Assembly: GCA_022843625.1 (NCBI GenBank)
Contig: JALHNH010000001.1
Coordinates: forward strand, 62,001-126,000
Origin: Bryobacter sp.
Lineage (GTDB): Bacteria > Acidobacteriota > Terriglobia > Bryobacterales > Bryobacteraceae
Direction: 5' to 3'
Length of the DNA stretch: 64,000 nt
The notes below the pieces were generated by a model, which was not told where the DNA came from, ran no database searches, and saw nothing but the letters and a program-made list of their open reading frames with translations. Below, in pieces: positions 46,031-53,521 of the stretch. The position numbers and the translations under genes were made by a program. Each line of letters opens with the position of its first letter. The stretch's first letter is position 1.

Positions 46031-47004
46031 TGTACTATTCGATCCAACACCAAACTCGCTTTCGCTATGATTCGCCCGTCAGTGAAAGCATTATGGAATT
46101 GCGCATGCAGCCCCGCAGCGAAGGTAGTCAGCGTTGCTTGAGTTACTTCGTCAAGGTCAACCCGAAGGCAAGGGTCCTACAGTACCGCGATCACCTTGGC
46201 AACTACGTTCACCACTTCAGCGTTGCCCCCAAACACACCCAGCTGCTGATCACCACTGAGGCTACGGTCGAAACCTTTGAACCTAATCAATTGCCTGGTT
46301 TTCTTCCGGTTCATGCCTGGGACGAGCTTGACCGCATTCTTTCCTTTGAAGATTATTGGGAATTCCTGATGCCGAGCGATTTCACAGAGCCCACCGATCT
46401 GCTGAATGCGCTGGCAAAAGATTTGAATGTCCACCGCCGTGAAGATCCACTCTCACTGCTTCTTGAATTGAATCAAGCTATATTTAAAACCTTCGATTAC
46501 GTCCCCAAGCACACACAGGTGAACTCACCAATTGATCACGCTCTTCAGGACCGCAAGGGTGTTTGTCAGGATTTTGCACACATCATGATCGCCCTCTTGA
46601 GAGGCCTCAGGATTCCAGCCCGCTACGTTTCTGGTTATCTCTTCCACGGTAAGAAAAACCAGGATCGATCTGCTGATGGCTCGTCCCACGCCTGGGTTGA
46701 AGCTATGCTCCCTGGACTGGGCTGGGTTGGAGTAGACCCAACCAACAATTTGATTGCTGGCGAGCGTCATATCCGCACTGCCCTGGGTCGTGACTATACC
46801 GACGTCCCTCCAACGCGAGGTACCTTTCGGGGCGGCGCGCAAAGCGATCTCGACGTTCTGGTGCGCGTCACAAAGTCAGAAGCCCCGACAATGGAAGATC
46901 CTGCAAAGGAGCTTCTCTTTAACGCCAACCCGCCGGTCTTCGGCGAACGCATTGCCACCCTCGACGACGCACTGGCCCAGCAGCAGCAACAACAGCAGCA
47001 ATAG
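46030..47004 (+). CDS. Transglutaminase-like cysteine protease-fold protein with polyglutamine tail
   Basis: 324 residues from the ATG at 46030, which shares its A with the alpha-E stop (TAATG). The N-terminal beta domain (MYYSIQHQTRFRYDSPVSES) precedes a transglutaminase core with Cys179 (RKGVCQDFAH), His220 (SSHAWVEA) and Asp236 (GVDPTNN), a full catalytic triad. It may hydrolyse or transfer the peptide bonds made by the ATP-grasp ligase. The C-terminus ends in eight glutamines encoded by a CAG/CAA repeat. Third gene of the conserved triad. Confidence 0.92.
   Translation: MYYSIQHQTRFRYDSPVSESIMELRMQPRSEGSQRCLSYFVKVNPKARVLQYRDHLGNYVHHFSVAPKHTQLLITTEATVETFEPNQLPGFLPVHAWDELDRILSFEDYWEFLMPSDFTEPTDLLNALAKDLNVHRREDPLSLLLELNQAIFKTFDYVPKHTQVNSPIDHALQDRKGVCQDFAHIMIALLRGLRIPARYVSGYLFHGKKNQDRSADGSSHAWVEAMLPGLGWVGVDPTNNLIAGERHIRTALGRDYTDVPPTRGTFRGGAQSDLDVLVRVTKSEAPTMEDPAKELLFNANPPVFGERIATLDDALAQQQQQQQQ
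46978..47001 (+). repeat. CAG/CAA trinucleotide repeat coding for eight glutamines
   Basis: Eight consecutive glutamine codons, a mix of CAG and CAA, sit at the very end of the transglutaminase gene just before its stop. Such short tandem repeats can change length by slippage; here any change would keep the frame and only lengthen or shorten the tail. Confidence 0.85.
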
Positions 47005-48120
47005 TTAAGGGCGATTCTCGAAAATCATCAGGTTCTGCGTTGTTCCCCCGATGCAGGCAAGATCCGCCCGGCGATCCGCATTGAAGTCCGCAGTGACGCA
47101 CGAACTAGTTGCAATTTTTCCATCAAGAATCGGAATGATCTTCCACTCCTTCGCCCTCTTGTCATAGCGCACATAGCGCAATGTCACCTGCCCCATGCGA
47201 GAGCCATACACCACCTCATCATTCCCATCCCCATCCAGATCCACCGCCAGCACTGTGTGCCCTTGATCCAGCTTCGATTCCATCACTTTGCGCTCGTAGC
47301 TTTTCCCCTTCGGTGTATAGATCACAAACTCATGCCCATGCCAGGGATCAATCGTCGCCAGAAACTTCTTGCCGTCAGCCCTCGCAACAGTCACATCGCT
47401 TGATCCAGACTTCGGCCAGGGCTGCTCATTGCCAGCATGCAGCAAACGCCGCTTGTAGCTGCCATCCTTCTGCGCCTCCAGAAGTGCGATGCCCTTAAAG
47501 CTGGCGGTAAGGATATCCATCCGTCCGTCGCCATTAAAGTCATCGACGTGAAGCCCGTGCATCACTCCGGAATCTTCGTCGTTCAGCAGGGTCGGCTTCA
47601 ACGTCTTGCCCGGGTAGGCTGTAAGCGGAATCTTGCCCAGATATTCCGGTGGTGCTGTCTTCGGGTCTGAAAGGGGTGCATTGATAAAGGCCCCATTGGC
47701 AATCTTGATGCGGTGCGAAGTCGGGATCGCATCGATGTCTTTTCTGCTCCAGGGCTGAGCAGGATCGCCGTTATGCGTCAGCAATGAAACGGTACCTTTC
47801 GATTTCGCAGGTGTGCTCGAAAACTCATGAACCAGTAGCAATTCCGGGATCCCGTCCGCGTCAATATCCATCGCCGCAACATTGATCGGCTGGTTCAGAC
47901 CTGATGCCAACACGTGACGCTTCCATTCTTTGCCAGCAGAGCCCGGATTCTCAAACCAGTCGAGATGGGTCATTCCCTGGGCCAGGCCGATCAGATCAGG
48001 ACGTCCGTCCTTGTTTAGGTCTACAGCCAGCACCTGGTAGCCTCCGCGAAGATCGGTCGCGAGAGTGGTTGGCTCAAAATTTTGGGCCATCAGCAAAAGA
48101 ACGAAAACATTCATCCGCAC
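47005..48120 (-). CDS. Secreted FG-GAP/VCBS repeat protein
   Basis: 371 residues with a signal peptide (MRMNVFVLLLMAQNF). At least five FG-GAP-type loops are visible: DLNKDGRPDLIGLAQG, DIDADGIPELLLVHE, DFNGDGRMDILTASF, DLDGDGNDEVVYGS and DFNADRRADLACIGG. It is probably a calcium-binding propeller in the periplasm or outside the cell. It is convergent with the transglutaminase gene with no gap between the stops. Similar in type to the protein at 2460-3587, but a separate single gene. Confidence 0.83.
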   Translation of the reverse strand: MRMNVFVLLLMAQNFEPTTLATDLRGGYQVLAVDLNKDGRPDLIGLAQGMTHLDWFENPGSAGKEWKRHVLASGLNQPINVAAMDIDADGIPELLLVHEFSSTPAKSKGTVSLLTHNGDPAQPWSRKDIDAIPTSHRIKIANGAFINAPLSDPKTAPPEYLGKIPLTAYPGKTLKPTLLNDEDSGVMHGLHVDDFNGDGRMDILTASFKGIALLEAQKDGSYKRRLLHAGNEQPWPKSGSSDVTVARADGKKFLATIDPWHGHEFVIYTPKGKSYERKVMESKLDQGHTVLAVDLDGDGNDEVVYGSRMGQVTLRYVRYDKRAKEWKIIPILDGKIATSSCVTADFNADRRADLACIGGTTQNLMIFENRP

Positions 48121-48192
48121 CAGCCTATCTCAAAAGAAATATTTTGAAAGGGTTTTTCATGTCACGGCATTCTCCTCATGAAAGGAGAGTGT

Positions 48193-50325
48193 ATGAAACT
48201 CTTGAATCTTTTGATGGCGTTTGGCGTGGTGTCGGCTGCTGCCGCTACGCATACTGAAAGCGGGTCGGGGGTATTAACCCGCAGGCTTCCCGATGGGCGA
48301 ATCATCGAATGCCCATTGAAACATACTGACGTAAAGGCTGAAGTAAGTGGCCCACTGGCAACAGTCGTGGTGCGGCAGGAATTCACCAACGAATCCGCAG
48401 AAACAATCGAAGCAATCTATAACTTCCCGTTGCCGGTAATGGCCGCCGTCAACGGCTACACGATGCACGTAAACGAACGTGTCGTTAAGGGAAAAATCGC
48501 CCGTCGAGAGGACGCCCAAAAAGCATACGACGAAGCGCGGCGCCGCGGCCAGACTGCCGCCCTGCTCAATCAACAACGGCCCAACGTCTTCCAGCAGTCT
48601 CTTGCCAACATCACCCCAGGTGCCAAGGTGATGGTTGAGATCCACTATGTGGAGCTGGTGCCTTACGAGGCTGGCACCTACGAGTTTGTCTTTCCCATGG
48701 TGGTCGGCCCCCGCTACTTTCCGAAATCGATGGCAGGCCAGCAGGGCACAATCAATCCGCCGCTTGCTGCCAAAGGGACACGCGCTGGCCACGACATCAG
48801 CATCCAGGTAAAGCTCGGAATGGGTACCCCACTCGGCACTGTCACCAGTGAAAGCCATGCCATCACGCAGAAGCGCTTCAACCAGTGGTTTGAAGAGGTG
48901 AATCTCAGTCAGGCCCGCGAGATTCCCAACAAAGACTTTCTCTTGAAGTACCGCGTGGCATCGCGGGAAATTGCTCCCTCCCTTCTCACCCACAAGAACG
49001 GCAAAGACGGCTATTTCAGCTTCGTAATCGATCCACCTGCGGTGAGAACAGAACCTCACAACATCGCACCCAAAGAACTCGTCTTTGTCATTGACACCTC
49101 AGGATCCATGCACGGCTTCCCCCTCGATAAAGCCAAAGAGGCCATGCTGCAAGCCATCGATGGACTCAATCCGAAAGACACCTTCAACCTGATCACCTTC
49201 AGCGGCGACACCGAAATCCTATGGCCCCAACCCGTCGCAGCAGCACCAGAAAACGTTGAAAAAGCGAAGCAATTTCTCAGATTCAAGAACAGTGGTGGTG
49301 GCACCGAAATGATGAAGGCCATCCGCGCAGCCCTCGACGGTACCGACAGCCAGGAACACGTGCGAATCGTTTGTTTCATGACGGATGGTTTCGTTGGCAA
49401 CGACAACGAGATCATCTCTGAAATCCGAAAGCACTCCAACGCCCGTGTCTTCAGCTTTGGTATCGGCAGCAGCGTCAATCGTTTCCTGCTCGACAAGATG
49501 GCAGAAGCTGGCCGTGGCGAAGTCGAGTATGTATCTCTCAATAGCGATGGCAGCGCAGCCGCCAAACGCTTCCACGAACGCGTCCGCAATCCTCTTCTTA
49601 CCGATATCGAGATCGATTGGAATGGATTGCCTGTACACGATGTTGTTCCGTCCAGAATCCCCGATCTTTTCAGCGCCAAACCCATCATTGTGACTGGACG
49701 CTTCGACGCCGCTGCCACCGGCAAGCTTCGCATTCGCGGCCGCATTGGTGCTCGCCGCCATGAACGTGAAATCGAAGTTAAACTTGCTGGCCAGCAAAAG
49801 GAGAACTCAGCGATCCCTGCCATCTGGGCGCGACGCAAAATTGACGGATTGGGCGTGAACGAAAATGAAAACCGAGAGGCAATTACCCAGCTCGGTCTCA
49901 GCTACGGTCTCATGACCAGTTTCACCAGCTATTACGCTGTAGAAGAGCGAATCGTCAACGAAGGCGGTCAGTCCAGACGAGTCGAGGTTCCAGTTGAACT
50001 GCCTGAGGGCATGAGCCATGAAGCCTTGGATCGCGTTTCAGATTCAGCTGCGAAGAACATGGTCCGCATGGCTCCAGCTGCTCCAATGGTTCGAGAATTA
50101 CACCTGGCAGCAAGGCAGGAGCTTAAGGTGCTGCAGGCTCGCATTCGAATCCGCGTGATGTTGCGTGAAGCTTCAGCAGCAGTGTTTCAGAAGCTGAAAG
50201 ACCTTGGCTTCATTGCCGATCCGGCCGCAGTAGGAGCAAGATTCTTGAATGGAACTATCGAAGCTGGAAAACTGGGGGACCTTAGAAAACTCGAACAAGT
50301 TCTTCGAGTGGAAGAACTACAGTGA
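48193..50325 (+). CDS. Exported VIT and von Willebrand A domain protein
   Basis: 710 residues from the ATG at 48193, preceded by AAAGGAG at about the right distance; an ATG at 48178 in frame is less well placed. Leader: MKLLNLLMAFGVVSAAAA. The VIT domain (about 25-155) shows VVVRQEFTNESAETIEAIYNF across two pieces and GKIARREDAQKAYDEA. The vWA domain (about 293-465) has an intact MIDAS start, VFVIDTSGSMHG (Asp301, Ser303, Ser305). A beta-rich and helical C-terminal part follows. VIT/vWA proteins bind other proteins through a metal ion; this one is probably periplasmic. Partner unknown. Confidence 0.9.
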   Translation: MKLLNLLMAFGVVSAAAATHTESGSGVLTRRLPDGRIIECPLKHTDVKAEVSGPLATVVVRQEFTNESAETIEAIYNFPLPVMAAVNGYTMHVNERVVKGKIARREDAQKAYDEARRRGQTAALLNQQRPNVFQQSLANITPGAKVMVEIHYVELVPYEAGTYEFVFPMVVGPRYFPKSMAGQQGTINPPLAAKGTRAGHDISIQVKLGMGTPLGTVTSESHAITQKRFNQWFEEVNLSQAREIPNKDFLLKYRVASREIAPSLLTHKNGKDGYFSFVIDPPAVRTEPHNIAPKELVFVIDTSGSMHGFPLDKAKEAMLQAIDGLNPKDTFNLITFSGDTEILWPQPVAAAPENVEKAKQFLRFKNSGGGTEMMKAIRAALDGTDSQEHVRIVCFMTDGFVGNDNEIISEIRKHSNARVFSFGIGSSVNRFLLDKMAEAGRGEVEYVSLNSDGSAAAKRFHERVRNPLLTDIEIDWNGLPVHDVVPSRIPDLFSAKPIIVTGRFDAAATGKLRIRGRIGARRHEREIEVKLAGQQKENSAIPAIWARRKIDGLGVNENENREAITQLGLSYGLMTSFTSYYAVEERIVNEGGQSRRVEVPVELPEGMSHEALDRVSDSAAKNMVRMAPAAPMVRELHLAARQELKVLQARIRIRVMLREASAAVFQKLKDLGFIADPAAVGARFLNGTIEAGKLGDLRKLEQVLRVEELQ

Positions 50326-50347
50326 GAGGCTTGCTACATTAGGGAGC

Positions 50348-51817
50348 GTGTTCCGTAAGGTTTTGGTAGCGAATCGCGGCGAGATTGCGGTTCGAGTAAT
50401 GCGGGCGCTCCGCGAAATGAAAATTGGCAGTGTTGCGGTCTACAGCGATGTAGACCGCAACGCATTGCATGTACGTATGGCCGACGAGGCTATTGCCATT
50501 GGTGGCGCAGCGTCGAGTGAAAGTTATCTCAGGGCAGACAAGATCATAGCCGCCGCTCTCGCCTGCGGTGCTGAAGCGATCCACCCCGGCTATGGCTTTC
50601 TCAGCGAGAATGCGAGCTTCGCTGCTCTCTGCGTGGAATCGGGTCTCGTGTTTATCGGGCCACCGGCTTCTGCCATCGAAAAACTGGGCTCCAAGACATC
50701 CGCCCGCGATTTGGCCAAGAAGGCTGGCACGCCTATCCCTCCCGGCACGGAAGAGGCGCTGCTCAATGCAGAAGAAGCCAGGTGCATTGCCCGCGAAATC
50801 GGCTACCCCGTCATCCTGAAAGCAGCAGCCGGAGGCGGTGGCAAAGGTATGCGCCGCGTTGAGCGCGAAGAAGACATCGAAGCCGCTTTCCGTGACGCCT
50901 CCAGCGAAGCAGAGCGTTCTTTCCGCAATGCCGATGTCTACATCGAAAAGTTCATCGTTCGTCCGCGCCACATTGAAATCCAGGTTCTTGGCGATCAATT
51001 CGGCCACATGATTTATCTCGGAGAACGTGAGTGCTCCGTTCAGCGCCGCCACCAGAAGGTGATCGAAGAAGCCCCATCGCCTTTCATCGCGAAACACCCG
51101 GAGCTCCGCCAGAAGATGGGCGAAGCCGCGGTAGCTGCAGCTCTTGCTGCCGGCTATGTCAACGCCGGTACCGTTGAGTTTCTTGCCGACGAAACTGGTC
51201 GCTTTTACTTCCTTGAGATGAACACAAGGTTACAGGTAGAGCATCCCGTAACCGAGTGCATCACAGGTGTTGATCTGGTGAAGTGGCAACTGCGAATTGC
51301 CGCCGGCGAGCATCTCACAATTCAGCAGGACGAAGTATCCATTCGCGGCTGGGCTATGGAATGCCGGCTCTACGCCGAAGATCCCGATCAGGGCTTCCTT
51401 CCCAGCCCCGGTGAAATCACCTCACTTACATTGCCAGGCGGGCCGGGTGTCCGGCTGGATAGCGGCGTCTATCAGGGCTGGCGAGTTCCGCTTGAGTACG
51501 ATCCACTTCTGATCAAACTGATTGCCTGGGCAGAGACGCGCCCCGACGCCATCGCAAGACTTGAGCGAGCGCTTGAGGAAACACACATCGGCGGCATCCG
51601 CACCAATATCGAGTTCTTCCTCGATGTTCTTGGCGACGCTTCATTCCAGGCTGGCGACATTCACACCGGCTTTCTTGACGAGTGGTTTCTCCGTCGCACG
51701 AAGCATGTGTTCAGTGATGAAGATTTGGCAGCTGCAAGAAAGGCCGCCGAACTCGAGGCAAAGGGTAGGAAAATAGAAAGAGTGGAGCCAGCAGCCAGAT
51801 CGAAGTGGAAGCAATGA
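50348..51817 (+). CDS. accC: Biotin carboxylase subunit of an acyl-CoA carboxylase
   Basis: 489 residues from a GTG at 50348, where homology starts (FRKVLVANRGEIAVRVMRAL); the frame is open from 50249, overlapping the vWA gene. The ATP-grasp core is complete: KAAAGGGGKGMRRV (glycine-rich loop), IEIQVLGDQFGHMIYLGERECS, EMNTRLQVEHPVTE with the catalytic arginine and glutamate. It carboxylates biotin on the carrier protein encoded next, overlapping by 4 bp. A C-terminal extension of about 30 charged residues is unusual. No carboxyltransferase is in the window, so acetyl- versus propionyl- or other acyl-CoA use is undecided. Confidence 0.92.
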   Translation: MFRKVLVANRGEIAVRVMRALREMKIGSVAVYSDVDRNALHVRMADEAIAIGGAASSESYLRADKIIAAALACGAEAIHPGYGFLSENASFAALCVESGLVFIGPPASAIEKLGSKTSARDLAKKAGTPIPPGTEEALLNAEEARCIAREIGYPVILKAAAGGGGKGMRRVEREEDIEAAFRDASSEAERSFRNADVYIEKFIVRPRHIEIQVLGDQFGHMIYLGERECSVQRRHQKVIEEAPSPFIAKHPELRQKMGEAAVAAALAAGYVNAGTVEFLADETGRFYFLEMNTRLQVEHPVTECITGVDLVKWQLRIAAGEHLTIQQDEVSIRGWAMECRLYAEDPDQGFLPSPGEITSLTLPGGPGVRLDSGVYQGWRVPLEYDPLLIKLIAWAETRPDAIARLERALEETHIGGIRTNIEFFLDVLGDASFQAGDIHTGFLDEWFLRRTKHVFSDEDLAAARKAAELEAKGRKIERVEPAARSKWKQ

Positions 51818-52221
51818 GTATCGTCAAGGTAGAGCCATCCGTCTGGAGCCATCTCGACGGCCAGCGCCAACGCGAGTTGCGGGTCGAAAGCGATTCCGAC
51901 GGCTTTACTGTGACTCTGCGTGGCCGCCAGACGAAGGTCAAGATTGAGGATCCAAGAGCCTGGAGCGGGGCAGGGGCAGGGAAGGCAGGTAGCGGCGTCG
52001 CCAAAGTTGCCACTCCAATGCCCGGCAAGGTGATCCGTGTTCTTGTCGCTGTTGGCGATCGAGTGGAATCAGGTCAGGGCCTGGTAGTCGTGGAAGCAAT
52101 GAAAATGCAGAATGAATTGAAGAGCCCGATTGCAGGAGCCGTCAAGCAGGTGCAGGCGGTTGAAGGTGCTACCGTAAACGCCAATCAGGTTCTGGTAGTG
52201 GTGGAATCCGATGCCAGTTGA
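51814..52221 (+). CDS. Biotin carboxyl carrier protein (biotin/lipoyl domain)
   Basis: 135 residues from the ATG at 51814, which overlaps the carboxylase stop as ATGA; a start at 51805 is also in frame. After a variable N-terminal part the biotinyl domain (about 65-135) has TPMPGKVIRVLVAVGDRV, the biotin-attachment motif EAMKMQ with its lysine, and SPIAGAVKQVQAVEGATVN-like sequence. It carries carboxybiotin from the carboxylase to an acyl-CoA carboxyltransferase. The N-terminal segment VTLRGRQTKVKIEDPRAW suggests the related acyl-CoA carboxylase type. It overlaps the DnaC-like gene by 11 bp. Confidence 0.9.
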   Translation: MSIVKVEPSVWSHLDGQRQRELRVESDSDGFTVTLRGRQTKVKIEDPRAWSGAGAGKAGSGVAKVATPMPGKVIRVLVAVGDRVESGQGLVVVEAMKMQNELKSPIAGAVKQVQAVEGATVNANQVLVVVESDAS

Positions 52222-52939
52222 GAATTGCCTGCGCTGCGGTGGCACCGGTTGGATCTTTAAGACCGTCGATGAAGTCGAAGTTGTCAATCGCTGTACTTGC
52301 GACGAAGAAACCCGCGCCGAACGATTTGCGTCCCGTAGCGGAATCCCGCCGCTCTACGCCAACGCGTCTACCGAGAACTTCTCGCTGCCCAAAGACAACC
52401 CGATCGCGCATCGTGGCCTTGCCAGTGTCATGCTCACTGTGCGAACCTTCGTTCGCGAATATCCAGTAGTAGATAAGGCCGGCCTGCTCTTCATTGGAGA
52501 AACAGGAGTCGGTAAAACCCACCTTGCCGTAGCCGCCTTGAACGCCCTGATCCAGCGGGGTTTTGAAGGGGTCTTCTTCGACTACCAGACTCTGCTCGAC
52601 CGGATCCGGAGTGGTTACGACCGAAGCAGCGGATCGATGGACAAAGAAGCCTACCGCCTCGCCCTCGACTGCGAAATTCTACTACTCGACGATCTGGGCG
52701 CACACCGCGTCACCGATTGGGTGGAAGACACCGTCGCTTCGATCATTACCCACCGCTGCAACCACCGCAAACCGGTGATCGTTACAACAAATTTGCCCGC
52801 ACCAGGCAATGAGACCAACAAAGCGAAAGATTCGCTGAGCGATCGCATTGGAGTGCGGGCATGGAGCCGACTCAACGAGATGTGCAAAGTGGTGCAGATG
52901 CCGGCTGTGGAAGACTACCGGGTCCGCGGACGACGCTAG
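52211..52939 (+). CDS. DnaC/IstB-like AAA+ ATPase with N-terminal zinc-binding cysteines
   Basis: 242 residues. The N-terminus has a likely zinc site: Cys6, Cys9, Cys28 and Cys30 (NCLRCGG and NRCTCDEE). The AAA+ core has Walker A GETGVGKTH at 96-104, Walker B ILLLDDLG with Asp160/Asp161, sensor-like IVTTNLP and a C-terminal arginine-finger region RIGVRAWSRL. DnaC-like proteins load the replicative helicase; IstB-like relatives help transposases. No transposase or replication gene is nearby, and it overlaps the biotin carrier gene, so a helicase-loader role in this bacterium is likely but unproven. Confidence 0.87.
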   Translation: MPVENCLRCGGTGWIFKTVDEVEVVNRCTCDEETRAERFASRSGIPPLYANASTENFSLPKDNPIAHRGLASVMLTVRTFVREYPVVDKAGLLFIGETGVGKTHLAVAALNALIQRGFEGVFFDYQTLLDRIRSGYDRSSGSMDKEAYRLALDCEILLLDDLGAHRVTDWVEDTVASIITHRCNHRKPVIVTTNLPAPGNETNKAKDSLSDRIGVRAWSRLNEMCKVVQMPAVEDYRVRGRR

Positions 52940-53439
52940 GCGCCCATCGGTTCATCGGCACTGCCGCCATAGATCGACGGGCACTTGCCACCCATGGCTC
53001 GCAGATAAGTGGATAGCTGTCCACGATGGTGAATCATGTGGTTGTTCATGAACTGCAGATACATGGCCGCTGGCATATTGTACATGCCATAAAAGTCGAG
53101 TGGCGTTGCCAGTTGTTCTGGAGTCATAGCTTCGATACGGGGAACGGCTGCAGCAATTTCCTTGTCATACCATGCAGCCAAATCTGCCCCGGTTTTGGCA
53201 TCGGCAGGCATTTCGCGTTGAGCCAAATGAAAGCTGTGGCCAACGATGCAGTCGATAAACCAGATGTCGACCGATGCAAGGTGCCATGCCAATTCCATTG
53301 CTGTTTTCGATTTTGCGTCTGGTCGATAATCCTGGTTTTGATCAGGAACCGCAGCAAGTACTTTGCTGGTTACAGGGAACTCCGCTTGGAGCCCTTGAAG
53401 GAAAACGCCCGCTACGGCCTTGGTGAATTCTGGAGTCAT
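52936..53439 (-). CDS. DinB-superfamily protein
   Basis: 167 residues from the ATG at 53439; the frame runs to 53577 but that part would overlap the divergent MFS gene. The DinB four-helix pattern: FTKAVAGVFLQGLQAEF, KTAMELAWHLASVDIW (first histidine), and QFMNNHMIHHRGQLSTYLRAMG with two more histidines. The three histidines form a likely nickel or zinc site. The protein is probably cytoplasmic, perhaps a thiol-dependent transferase or hydrolase. Convergent with the DnaC-like gene, overlapping by 4 bp at the stops. Confidence 0.85.
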   Translation of the reverse strand: MTPEFTKAVAGVFLQGLQAEFPVTSKVLAAVPDQNQDYRPDAKSKTAMELAWHLASVDIWFIDCIVGHSFHLAQREMPADAKTGADLAAWYDKEIAAAVPRIEAMTPEQLATPLDFYGMYNMPAAMYLQFMNNHMIHHRGQLSTYLRAMGGKCPSIYGGSADEPMGA

Positions 53440-53521
53440 AGCTTTGTCAGTATGCCAAAAGTTAATGTCGAGAGGAAGCCTCAAGTCCCTTTCAGCCCAC
53501 CGAATGCGCTGAAATAGAAGA

